Below are positions 21,009-32,408 of a stretch of DNA of 64,000 bases, piece by piece. A program made the translations under genes and the position numbers. This stretch comes from Tetrapyrgos nigripes. Its lineage: Eukaryota; Basidiomycota; Agaricomycetes; Agaricales; Campanellaceae. The notes under the pieces are model-generated. The model worked only from the letters and a program-made list of their open reading frames with translations. It was not told the origin of the DNA and searched no databases. The DNA lies in contig JAACJM010000037.1 of assembly GCA_013368315.1 (NCBI GenBank), positions 372,001 through 436,000 of the forward strand. The letters are read 5' to 3'. The first letter of the stretch is position 1. Every line of letters begins with the position of its first letter.

Positions 21009-24000
21009 ATGAAACGGTCGCGTGCTCAATTCGAGAAAGCTAAGGCCGGGAATCATTTTCACCTCAGTCGTGGCGATGTTGACACACCTGAGACAATCCT
21101 ACGTGTTGGTTACACATCTAACGACCAGAGAAGAGTCCGCAAGTCCAATGTGCACGTCGAGTTACCCTCACCCGTCAAAAAGCGCCAGCGTGAAACCCTT
21201 CAGCGGCTACGGGAAGTCCACCCTCCGAAGGAGATTGAAACTGATGACGGAATTTTCACTTGGGAGGGCTGTTATACCCTCGATGATGGGAGCAGGACTG
21301 GACTTAAGGATGGAGAGGAGGCACCAGAGGTGACCCGGGTGATTGCAGTCAAACGAAGATATCTGTCGTCGGTGAGTGATAAACTGTAGAATATAATCAA
21401 CGCATTAAAACGAAATCAGGACGAACCTATGTTATTATGGAGGCCATTGCGAGACGAATACCTGGCTGAGATGATCCGTCTGGAAGGTCGAGGAGACTTA
21501 GATACTACGCTGTGTCCACAATGTTGGCGTACAGAACCTGGACATGAGCCGCTATATCAGTGCCAAGACTGCTTGACTCCTCGTCTTGTATGCTCAGAAT
21601 GTTGCCGTGATGAACACAAGCACCATCCATTTCATATTGTCAAGGTGCGTGAAATTGGTTGAACTTAATAGTACATATCTAACAGACAGTACTCAGCGGT
21701 GGAACGGTAAATTCTTCCAGCAAGTTTTCCTAAAAGAACTAGGTGTCAGCATTCAATTAGGACATCCAGGCTTAGAGGAGTGCACTCACCCTCGTCCAGG
21801 CAACGTCGGGTTCCTGGTGATCCATTGTAACGGCCTTCATCCTGTAACCGTGTCGTACTGTAATTGTCCTGGGAGAAATATACCTTACTGGGTTCAATGC
21901 CTGCGCCAGCGATGGTATCCTGCGTCCCAGGACGATCCTCAGACTTGTGCGACGTTCGCGGTTCTGGGACTGTTTCACAGAATGACATTGCATGGGAAGG
22001 TGACAGCTTATGATTTTATGGCTGGTCTGGAAAAAATGACGAATAATGGAGGTATTGAGTATCAAAAGGTATGTATACCTTACTTCGGATGAGGGTAACA
22101 CCATACTAATGGATTAAAAGGACCGTTATAGGGTCTTTTCCCGTATTGTGGTTCAGTGGAGGCACATTTCGATCTTGAAGCGAAGTGGAAGGGGTAACTG
22201 TATTGACGGAAGGCTGGTAAAGGAGATGAAGGCGGGCGAGTGTGCGTTAAGGTGCCCGGCATGTCCTCGTCCCGGGGTTAACTTGCCTGAGGGATGGGAA
22301 AATGAGTCCGAGACAACTAAGTGAGTCAAATATATCATGTTTCAGAGAACAGGTAACTCACAGTTCCAAATCAGGTTCAAATATAACCAATTCTTAGCTG
22401 TCGATGCCTGTTTTCGCCTAAAGCGACGTTTGGTATCCAGCGATGCCAAGGACCCTGGCCTGGGTACAGGTTGGACATATTTTGTTGAAAATGGGCCATT
22501 CCAAGAGTTTGTGAAGAACGTGAGTGCACAGAAGGAGGTGAGTATCGTTGAGTCGTTCCTGATAGCACCGTAATGTTGAAATGTTGCCAGATGAGCAGTT
22601 GTAGTGGATTAGCGGCACTGGACTACGCAAATACAAGATATTCAAGAGGGTATGGAGCAACTGGTGTAGCACTTGGGGTTTGTGCTCGGCATGAGTTGGT
22701 TCAGGCCAACGGAGCAGATGATCTGCAGAAGGGTGAGAGGTGAGTAAGTCAGTAATCTAATCTGAAATCTGCTAATCACGTGCTTGGGTAGATACGCAAA
22801 CGTGGATTACGTTTACGGTTCTCTTCGTCGACACCTCGATCCTCGACTAAACTATATCAATTCCTATGACATTTGTTGCCAATGGTGTCGACACCTCGTC
22901 CAACGATTGAAGGAGCTACCTGAACTCGTCCGGACTCACATTGAAAAGGATTTCATGGAATACGTCATTCCCAAGTTACACATCCTAGGACATCTCCTCG
23001 ATTGCCAACTCGACTTCTCCTTAAACTTCATACCTGGGGTTGGAAGAACGGACGGTGAAGGAATAGAACGCCCCTGGGCTAACATTGGGCCAGTGGCTAC
23101 GAGCACTCGTGAGATGGGACCGGGGACACGACACGACACGTTGGACGACCACTGGCACCATTGGAATTGGGTAAAGATAGTTGCACTTGGTGAGTGGACT
23201 GTTCTTAGAATATGGGCCTGTCTCTAAGAAAAAAATGCCAAATAGGACGTATCCTCAAGAAGCGTTTTCTCACAGCATTACCCGAACAAAATGCTCAAGC
23301 TCGGTCATTCCAGCAATTCAAAGAAGCTCAGGGTGACAACGCAGAGACCTGGATTGGAATGATCAAGGCCTGGGAGTACGACCGTTCGGCACCCAATCCT
23401 TTCAGGCTGCAACGTTTAGGTGAGTGAATTTATTATTGTCTTACTTACATTGTCTTATTGTTTTTAGGTCTCACGGAACACGACATTCGACTCCAATTCG
23501 CAGAAAAAGAGGCAGACGAGGAAAAGGTGGGCATGCCCTCAATTCACAAGATTAGTCCCAGCGCTTTTATTGCCCATGGTTTGGAATTAGAGGAGTTACA
23601 GTGCGTATATCCATCAATTGTACAGCATAATAATCACTAACAGGTTGTATTAACGAATTGTATTGACAGACGACGCCTAGAACAAGATGTCAATGCGTCA
23701 AAGAGCCCTAGCGCCAGGGACTTGACAATGATCCTGGAACGTCGGACGCGACTGAGTCGGGAAATAGGACGCTTCCGAGCTGTGCAAGCTACGTATATGC
23801 CTGCTGCACTACAGGTACTGGCACAGGCCGAGAAGGAGACCTCAAGTGACCTCAATGCCGAATCTCAACCCCTTATGCTCCCTTCATCACTCACACAGGC
23901 TCAACGAAACCTTGGATGCCGGGAAGGTTTGCTCGAGATCGAGATCAAGCTCAGGGATGCTCAAATGCGAACTGCATTGGAGCATTTACGAAACCACTTT

Positions 24001-24927
24001 CATATCCGAACTCGACTCATTACATACCGGGATTCAAATGTTCGTCATCAGGCCATGCTAACGAGATCAAGAGCAATGATACTGCAGAATGACATTAAGA
24101 CGCAGACTCACAAGAAGAAATACCAGGCAGCATGGGAGGCGACGTTAAAGGCACATGGAGGAGATGAGAAAAGGGTAGGTTGGCCAAGGTTGAAGGATTC
24201 AGATGTCAGGTGTATATCGGGTGAGGCAGATAAGGCTTGGAGAAGTGCTCGGAAGGTCCTGGGAAAGAAGAAAAGGGGCGAGATAGAGACAGAGAAGGCG
24301 GATGAACTAATCGACGCAGCTGACCAAGCGGAACTGTCGAGAGCAGAGATAAGGGACCGTGCAGGGACTGGGACCTACAAGACGTCGTGGATCTGGATGG
24401 AGTGTGGGACGGAAAACATGATCGATGAAGAACGCATGGCTGATGGTGAGTAGTGGTCTCATTCATACATACCGAATATTGACATATGTAACCCAGGGAT
24501 CCGGGTTGAGTTCTGCAAGGCGTATGCACGTCTGCAGAGATGGACAGAGGAAGTTATACTTCTCCGGGAAGAGATGAGACGCACCCTCGAGACGCTGGAG
24601 TGGCAGGCAAAGTGGTGGGAGGCCCGAGCAAATGCGCCGGCAAGGGACCCTGCCCATGCTGATGGGATTTCTGCTTACGCTCATAGCCAGGCAGCTGTTA
24701 TGAGGGCTCTGCGAAATCGCTTTAGTGCGCACTGGCAAGGTTACGACACTGTTGAGAGCCTGCAGGATGAAGACGACGAGGAACAGGATGCTGCATCAAA
24801 CGATATCACGGTGTTGGAGGGTGGTGATCCAGATGGTCAGGATGCTATGGATGAGGAGGAGCAGGATGATGAGGATGAGGATGATGGATATATGGTAGAA
24901 CACGAGTGCAATGAAATGGACGCTTAA
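21009..24927 (+). CDS. KDZ transposase, apparently intact, 1127 aa in 11 exons
   Basis: Exons: 21009-21371, 21420-21644, 21697-22068, 22121-22320, 22375-22537, 22591-22739, 22792-23189, 23246-23419, 23468-23600, 23670-24445, 24497-24927. Introns are 48-69 nt, all GT-AG; all phases fit (3384 nt). A CxC-type Cys cluster (CPQCWRTEPGH, CQDCLTPRLVCSECC, HKHHPFH) comes first, then LGVSIQLGHPG and VIHCNGLHPVTVSYCNCPG. The transposase core holds CPACPRPGVNLP, FLAVDACFRLKRRLVSSDAK, GYGATGVALGVCARHE, KGERYANVDYVY, SYDICCQWCRHL, IPKLHILGH and GRTDGEGIERPWANIG. By analogy with the RNase H-fold description of this superfamily, the Asp of VDACF, the Asp of SYDIC and the Glu of GEGIERPW are likely catalytic. 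A long helical/coiled C-terminus ends in an acidic tail. No stop or frameshift seen. Confidence 0.9.
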
Positions 24928-25133
24928 TATTGTTTATTGTATAATTTCGTTGCCAGCTTGATTTATAAATCATCGAGTATTTTGGGTAATTATGATAATA
25001 GCCATTTATTTAACGCTTTCTTTCATTTTTGGGTGCGCAGGATGACAGCGCATAAGCTAGGCGAGGTAGGCGAAGCCGCCGTGGCTCGGCTTGACGCCTG
25101 CCTGGTTCATACCACCTTCCTGAATATACCCCG

Positions 25134-25183
25134 GTAGGATTTGTAAATCGCTGTATGGACTGGCCAGTATGATTTATAAATCA
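25134..25183 (-). repeat. Inner inverted repeat of the KDZ element (pairs with 12,727-12,773)
   Basis: The right copy contains TGGACTGGCCAGTATGATTT; the left copy is its reverse complement at 12,727-12,773. It marks where the minisatellite arms meet the unique gene-bearing core on both sides. Confidence 0.8.
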
Positions 25184-25199
25184 ACTACATCAACGGGTG

Positions 25200-28029
25200 G
25201 GTGCGCGCAGATTGCATCCAGAGTGCGTGCAGCTTGCGTCCAGAGTGCGTGCAGGTTGCGTCCAGGGTGCACGCAGGTTGCGTCCAGAGTCCACAATGCA
25301 TGCAGGTTGTGTGGTTGCGTCCAGAGTGTGTGCAAGTTGCGTCCAGATTGTGCACGAGTTGCGTCCAGATTGCGTGCAGGTTGTGTCCAGAGTGCGCGCA
25401 GGTTGCGTCCAGGGTGCGCACAGATTGCATCCAGGGTGCGCGCAGGTTGCGTACAGAGTGCGTGGAGGTTGTGTCCAGTGTGCACGCAGGTTGCGTCCAG
25501 AGTGCACGCAGATTGCATCCAGGGTGCGCGCAGATTGCGTCCAGAGTGCGCGCGGCTTGCGTCCAGAGTGCGTGCAGGTTGCGTCCAGGGTGTGCACAGG
25601 TTGCGTCCAGAGTGCGCGCAAGTTGTGTCCAGAGTGTGCGCAGGTTGCGTCCCACAATGCATGCAGGTTGTGTGGTTGCGTCCAGAGTGCGTGCAAGTTG
25701 CGTCCAGATTGTGCACGAGTTGCGTCCAGATTGCACGCAGATTGCGTCCAGAGTGCGCGCAGGTTGCGTCCAGGGTGCGCGCAGATTGCGTCCAGAGTGC
25801 GCGCGGCTTGTGTCCCGAGTGCATGCAGGTTGCGGCCAGGGTGTGCACAGGTTGCGTCCAGAGTCCACGATGCATGCAGGTTGTGTGGTTGTGTCCAGAG
25901 TGCGCGCAAGTTGTGTCCAGAGTGTGCGCAGGTTGCGTCCAGAGTGTGCGCAAGTTGTGTCCAGAGTGTGCGTGGGTTGCGTCCAGAGTGCGCACAGATT
26001 GTGTCCAGAGTGCGTGCAGATTGCGTCCAGAGTGCGTGCAGGTTGCATCCAGAGTGCGTGCAGGTTGCGTCCAGGGTGCACGCAGGTTGTGTCCAGGGTG
26101 CACGCAGGTTGCATCCAGGGTGCGCACAGGTTGGGTCCAGAGTGCACGCAGGTTGGGTCCAGAGTGCACACAGGTTGCGTCCAGGGTGCATGCAGGTTGC
26201 GTCCAGGGTGCGTGCAGGTTGCGTCCAGGGTGCGCGCAGGTTGCGTCCAGGGTGCGTCCAGAGTGCACGCAGGTTGTGTCCAGAGTGCGCCCAGGTTGCG
26301 TCCAGAGTGTGCAGAGGTTGTGTCCAGAGTGCGCGCAGATTGCGTCCAGGGTGCACACAGGTTGAGTCCAGAGTGCATGCAGGTTGCGTCCAGAGTGCGC
26401 ACAGGTTGTGTCCAGGGTGCGCGCCGATTGTGTCCAGGGTGCGCGCAAGTTGCATCCAGAGTGCGTGCAGGTTGTGTCCAGAGTGCTTGCAAGTTGTGTC
26501 CAGCATGCGCACAGGTTGCATCCAGAGTGCGCGCAACTTGGGTCCAGATTGCACGCAAGTTGCATCCAGAGTGCGTGCAGGTTGCGTCCAGAGTGTGCAC
26601 AGGTTAATCGGCGCGCACCCTGGACGCAATCGGTGCACACTCTGGACGCAATCTGCGTGCACTCTGGACGCAATCTGCGTGCACTCTGGACGCAACCTGC
26701 ATGTACTCTGGACGCAACCTGCGTGTACTCTGGACGCAACCTGCGTGTACTCTGGACGCAACCTACGTGTACTCTGGACGCAACCTGCGTGCACTCTGGA
26801 TGCAACCTGCGCGCACCCTGGACACAACCTGTGTGCACCCTGGACGCAATCTGCGCACACCCTGGACGCACTCTGCGCGCACTCTGGATGCAACTTGCGC
26901 GCACCCTGGATGCAATCGGTGCGCACTCTGGACGCAATCTGCGTGCACTCTGGATGCAACCTGCGTGCACTCTGGACACAACCTGCGTGCAGTCTGGACG
27001 CAACTTCCGTGCACTCTGGACGCAACCTGCACGCACTCTGGACGCAACCTGCGCGCACCCTGGACGCAACCTGCGCACACTCTGGATGCAACTTCCGCGC
27101 ACTCTGGATGCAACCTGCGCGCACTCTGGATGCAACTTCCGTGCACTCTGGACGCAACCTGTGCACACTCTGGACGCAACCTGCGCGCACCCTGGACGCA
27201 ATCTGCGCGCACTCTGGACGCAACCTGCGTGCACCCTGGACGCAACCTGCGCGTACTCTGGATGCAACCTGCGCGCACTCTGGACGCAACTTGCACGCAC
27301 TCTGGACGCAACCTGCATGCACTCTGGACGCAACCTGCATGCACTCTGGACACAACCTGCGCGCACTCTTGACGCAATCTGCGCGCACCCTGGAGGCAAC
27401 CTGCGCGCACTCTGGATGCAACTTGCGCGCACCCTGGACGCAATCTGCAGGCACCCTGGATGCAACCTGTGCGCACTCTGGACACAACTTGCGCGCAATC
27501 TGGATGCAACCTGCGCGCACTCTGGACTCAACCTGCGTGCACTCTGGACGCAACCTGTGTGCACCCTGGACACAATCTGCGCGCACCCTGGACGCAACCT
27601 GCACGCACTCTGCACGCAACCTGTGTGCACCCTTGAGGCAATCTGCACGCACTCTGGACACAACCTGCGCACACCTGCACGCATTCTGGACGCAATCTGC
27701 GTGCACTCTGGACGCAACCTGCACACACTCTGGACACAACTTGCACGCACTCTGGACACAACCACACAACCTGCATGCATCGTGGACTCTGGACACAACC
27801 TGCGCGCACCCTGGACGCAACCTGCACACACTCTGGACGCAACCTGCGCGCACTCTGGAAGCAATCTGCGTGCACCCTGGACGCAACCTGCGCACACTCT
27901 GGACGCAACCTGCGCGCACTCTGGACGCAATCTGCGTGCACTCTGGACGCAATCTGTGTGCACTCTGGACGCAACCTGCACGCACCCTGGACGCAATCTG
28001 CGCGCACTCTGGATGCAACCTGCGCACTT
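25200..28029. repeat. 22-bp minisatellite, right arm, two halves in opposite orientation
   Basis: About 128 units. From 25,200 to about 26,605 the units run in the same direction as the left arm; at about 26,606 (just after GTGCACAGGTTAATCGG) they flip and run inverted to 28,029. Only the second half is the expected inverted partner of the left arm; the first half is extra. The variant block with GATGCATGCAGG occurs near 25,290, 25,655 and 25,870, and inverted near 27,775. Open frames of up to about 968 codons on both strands are artefacts of the 22-bp period. Confidence 0.95.
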
Positions 28030-28388
28030 TTGTCACACTGAAATACTTCTGTATTTCTTCGCTGTATTACCTAATGTATTACTGTGACACCATGTCACTC
28101 TGAAATGTTCCTGTAATCCAACTTGTCTTACAGCAGTCTTACAGCATTGCTCCCAAAATTTCTTCTCTCTGTAATACTTCTGTAATCCAACGCAGAATAC
28201 TTGTTGAATGGCTTGGTGTAAGTTTGCTGTAATCCCTATGTAGGGCACCGGATCTACAGGGATTTGGCCTCTGAAATGTCCCTGTAATACAACTTGTCTT
28301 ACAGCAGTCTTACAGCATTGCTCTGGAACATTCTTCTCTCTGTAATACCTCTGTATGGCAGATGATTTACAGGGATTTGCCTCCAGTG
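28030..28388 (-). repeat. Right terminal inverted repeat of the KDZ element
   Basis: Reverse complement of 11,130-11,548 with only a few mismatches and lacking a 60-bp segment. It ends TTTGCCTCCAGTG at 28,388, followed by TAT. Confidence 0.85.
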
Positions 28389-30600
28389 TATCTTCTTTGG
28401 TGTCTTTAGGAGGGGTGAGGTAGATCTTGATCATTTGGCAACATCACGACAATCTTAGCTTTAGCTTGAGTAGATCTAACCAGGTTCGCGAACTATCGGA
28501 ATGTCTCCGGGATACTTCGCGAAGGCACCTATCGGAGGTTTCTCCTTGTTATCATTCATCTCCTTTAGTCTTGTATCTTATCTTCTTGAGTCTATGTCAC
28601 ATTGGTAATCCCATGGATCGTGAATAGAGGTAACGCGTACTTATACTGCTTGTGAGGTGGCTACTCGTGAACAAGTGCCTTGGGTATGTACGTATAAACG
28701 TATACGAGCAGTCTAGTACTCGAACATCGAACTTAGTAGCTTGAGGGACTTATGTACCATCCTCTTGAGGCTACTTATCTTTATTTCGTATCGCGCTCAC
28801 GAACGTTGCCTCTAGAATCACTTTAACTGATAGATTGGGCTCGCTTCAGTCCTTATTCCCTAGTAAACAGACATAATATATCCGTATACTTGATATATGT
28901 ACGCTTTTTAACTCGTTCTAGTTGAGTTTTTGGCAGGCGTATCAACGAGTCCCAAATCAAACACTTGTAGGCCACAGTTGCCTTAAAATCAAACACTTAA
29001 TAGACCAAAAGGTCAACACCAAGATCACAGTTATAACCACAAAATGTTCAATTAAACTCTATTATCTCCAACACAATGTTTATACTCTTAGCCAGTGCAG
29101 TTAGGTTTGTTTAGAAGCTTTAGTCCGTGTTTCACGTCCTCTACTATTGCTAGCAAGATCCGATACTCTACAGTACATGGCTTGGGTAGCTACTCGTAAT
29201 ATTTGGTCCTTTTATACTACTCGCAGCTACAACTATACAGTTACCTATTTCTTTTTGATGTCCGCTAAAAGGTACATAGAGAAAATACAAAACAAATCTA
29301 AAAGTCCGCTAGCGAGTTCTACCTATTTCCTTGTAAGTAAAGACTTGCTTATTAGGGTATACAGAAACTGTTCAATATTATCTAAATATTCGTAGGAACT
29401 TTCTTCAGTCCTCTTTGTAAGCTGTCTGGTGTTTTTGTGTACTGTCCTGGTTAGCTTAGAACACTCTACTTATGACCACTAGGTTCCTCATACATGTCCT
29501 TATGCTAAGGGCGTAGGGTTTTCTTGTAGTTTCTTTATTCTGTTCTGTTTTCCTTTCCCTTTTTCTCTGATCTCGCTTTATTCATGTCCTATGTATTGCC
29601 AACAACAGTCTACTATTGAGTCCTACATATGAGCCCAGCTCTTCTGCAGTCCCGTTTGCATACTTATTCATCCTTCAATGCTTTCAACACCTAGCTAGAC
29701 AATTACTGACAGATTTATCCTTATCTGGAAATACCATTACCTATTTGGGTTGTATTCCGATCATTTGGATGTACTGCGACTTAGCGCTTCTGTCCCTTAT
29801 ATCACTGTGTAGAGACATGTGTTCACTATTCCCTCTGTACCGATTCATAGCTGAACTCTCTGGGATCCCGTACATATATATTTTGTCATACTTTTGTCCA
29901 CATGTACCTTTTACAGATACTTAAGATTCCCTCAAAGCTGTCTTAGTGCTACGGGATTTACCGATACACAGATCTAGACCTAGCATGCTTGTCCGCATGT
30001 CCAATCTTAGCGCTGTCTTCTCTGATCGACCTTTCAGCTGAGGATTGTGCTGCTTACGTGTTCCTATGCCTGTGAATAGGGGCTATCTCGCACTTCACTG
30101 TCCCTTTGGATTACGGTAGCAGTACTAGGAGGTATAATAGAATTCGAAAGCCTTTGTAGGCTATCTTTATTATTCGGTGGGTCTGCTATCATAACTCCAA
30201 CTCATACATATCTATCATAGTACTTAGAATGAGTTGTTTCTCCATCCATAAGCACTTAATATTATTGTACCGTTGTTTTCTAGTCCTGCTAGGTATTAAC
30301 TAGCAGTTCAGGGCTCACCCTAGTCCTCTTATTCCCTTAAAGAACGTCAAAAACTGAAGTATGTATACAGTGATTTTGTACAGCATATCATCTCCCCCCA
30401 ACTAAAGATCTTGACCGTCCCTTGGTCAATGGATTTGATAGCAGTAAAGCTGACACTGCGCTAACTTGTTTTGAGCTCCAGGTATATTTCGGCCTTAGCA
30501 CGCGGTCCATTCCAGGCTGACTTCTTTGTTCGATTATTGTAAGTGTGCACAATCCGAAAAGAAGCCTGTGATCATGTCCATTCATATGAATCATTCACTT
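28389..30600. other. AT-rich non-coding stretch, probable long LTR on the minus strand
   Basis: No coding signal apart from a short minus-strand frame (30,594-30,388) ending SLVGGR just before a purine run, GTTGGGGGGAGATGAT on the minus strand. That is what a polypurine tract next to an LTR looks like, with the LTR running leftward from about 30,395. A diverged copy of part of it sits at 10.7-10.9 kb. Boundaries were not found. Confidence 0.35.
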
Positions 30601-31640
30601 TCTAGCCATCAAACTATACATTTGGGATTACCCTGAATAGCTAATCTAGCTTTTCTCAAGTTGTGGGTCCCAGTTCTGATTGGATTTTCTGGTTGGGGAC
30701 ATTGTGAAAGGCCAGTGCCCATTTGAGGCTCACGATCTGGGGTCAGGGCACTGTTGGCCATACCCTAGTGTGATTATAGCAAAGTAGGTAAAAGCTTTTT
30801 GACTTGAAATTTTTCTAAGTCCCCATTCTTGCCTTCTCCTCCATTGTCAACCACATCCTCTCATCAATTCCCTCTTCTTCACTTGTTGTTCTGTTGCTAT
30901 GTCTCCAAGATCAACCATGCCTAAGCCCTCTAGCAACTCCTCAATCCTCGCAGCCATGAACTTCGCCGTTGGCTACTGGAACTACGTTATCGTTATGAGA
31001 GCATGTATCGTTGGGCTCGGGTTAGTCGTCAAAGCCTGAGTAACGACGATCTGAATTTTGTGGTGACCAGGATTCCTTTCATTGTGTGTCCTTCAATTTT
31101 TCCTTTTTCTCTCATTCATATTCACTTTTGTTTGGTTTCTAGTGTGATTTATGGCACTCAGTATATGCTCATCCTGACAATTTTCCTTCCTGGATGCCGA
31201 AGGTGGTTGTGATGGCCCTCAATTTGGTCATCACCACTTTCCTGGCCAAGCGCAACCTCAAGAATCGAAACTCATGCCCATCGTTGGATTTTTCATGGTT
31301 GACGATCGTTTACCTAACTGGGACTTTGAGGAAGTCCTGCCTCATCAAGATAATTTAGTAAGTCCTCCTTCTTATTTTGCCTCCTCAGGGTGCCTAACAA
31401 TCTTTATTGTTACAGGTGGACGATCCTCTGTACTTGGATCAACTTGCTAGCGTCCCTAGCTTGAGTTCCCTCAAAACCAATGAACTCACTAGCGTCCCTA
31501 GCTTGAGTTCTCTCAAAATCAAGCTGCCTCCCCTCAAAAAGCTCAAGACCGCAATTGCGGCTGTTTTGTTTCTATGTACTTTTGCGTACTGAACTCTCTT
31601 GTTTTTCCAGCCTAGCATTCCTAAATTCTCGCATCCGACA
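30601..31640 (+). other. Unrecognised region with weak coding signal
   Basis: Open pieces LRRWLLELRYRYESMYRWAR (about 30,960-31,020), FFMVDDRLPNWDFEEVLP (about 31,290-31,350) and, after a possible intron ending TTGTTACAG at about 31,416, DDPLYLDQLASVPSLSSL suggest a decayed spliced gene or gag. A 42-bp direct repeat (CTAGCGTCCCTAGCTTGAGT) occurs at about 31,447 and 31,489. I do not recognise a family. Confidence 0.3.
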
Positions 31641-31740
31641 AGCAAGTCCGTTCCCATGGCTGAAGAACCACCTCAGGCAACCCCCCCTGGGGGACCTATT
31701 AGGTGGATTACTACCATGTCATCCTCTCACCTTGTAGGTC

Positions 31741-32408
31741 TCAAAAACCTGGTAGCCTACCATTCCTGCCATTTATATGGTAGCTACCTGGTAGTGTCCT
31801 GGTAGTAGGTTTTTTGAATTCACTGGTAGCTACCCTTAGGCCATGGTAGTACCATGGTAGCTACCAGTTACTGCATGGTAGCTACCCTGCTCATGCATAC
31901 CAGATAGGCAGCTACCTGGTAGTATGTGGTAGCTACCAAACTTGTTTCTGGTCATCCTGGTAGCTACCTGGGAGTATAAGGGTAGCTCCCTAGCATGTTG
32001 TGGTAGCTACCCCCAAGTATCAAGCTCCTGACTAAGGGCCAGCCTCTTGGCAAAAAAGCACAGATCTTTCTGTGGATCTTTGCTTCCTTTTATGGAAAAA
32101 AGTGGACTTTTGTACTCATTGCCTCTGGCAGTGACCGGGGCCTTAGGGGCAGATTTTTCCCATGACTCCGAATTTGATGGGAGGGTGCAGGCGAGCTGTA
32201 GGGCCCAGATCCCCTGCAAATGGAATAGGGGTAGAAGCTGTGGCTGGCTCAGAAAATGCAAAATAAATTCTCAGAGCTGGCAATGAAAAGTAGTGTGGGT
32301 ATATAAGAGGGTGTATTTTGGGTCACTGAATCCAGATATGTAATTGGATTTGCAATATATGCAGTGGTTATAGAGATATGGCCAAAATACTGTCCAAAAT
32401 ATAGCAGG
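31741..32408 (+). mobile_element. Single arm of a foldback-type element (third family copy), truncated
   Basis: From about 32,130 to 32,408 the sequence matches arms of the elements at 41,267-46,780 and 48,201-51,151: AATTTGATGGGAGGGTGCAGG, TAGGGCCCAGATCCCC, AATAGGGGTAGAAGCTGTGG, then GAGATATGGCCAAAATACTG and GCAGGATGGGTA. Upstream lies a cluster of GGTAGCTACC palindromes. It stops abruptly at a gypsy fragment, and no second arm is present. Confidence 0.65.
31779..32011 (+). repeat. Cluster of the palindrome GGTAGCTACC
   Basis: Seven perfect copies start at 31,779, 31,825, 31,856, 31,877, 31,928, 31,959 and 32,002; near copies include GGCAGCTACC and GGGTAGCTCCC. Spacing is irregular (21-51 bp), unlike a tandem repeat. 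Confidence 0.9.

Larger units (their letters stand above)
11130..28388. mobile_element. 17.26-kb KDZ-superfamily DNA transposon with minisatellite arms
   Basis: The left end starts CACTGGAGGCAAATCCCTG; the right end is its reverse complement, ending at 28,388. TAT precedes the left end (11,127-11,129) and follows the right end (28,389-28,391), a possible 3-bp target duplication. The ends (about 0.36-0.42 kb each, near-identical apart from a 60-bp indel) lead into 22-bp minisatellite arrays, then into inner inverted repeats (12,727-12,773 and 25,134-25,183). Between them lie four spliced genes, including an intact KDZ transposase. CACTG ends with a 3-bp duplication resemble CACTA-type elements; KDZ relatives such as Zisupton are reported with 8-bp duplications, so the duplication needs checking. 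Confidence 0.75.

Noticed and set aside
25174..28103. Very long open frames on both strands (up to about 968 codons)
   Set aside because: They follow from a stop-free 22-bp tandem unit; each frame repeats every 22 residues and all six frames are open. No start context, intron or domain.
30650..30780. Possible tRNA or small RNA
   Set aside because: No cloverleaf or T-loop consensus could be formed by eye.
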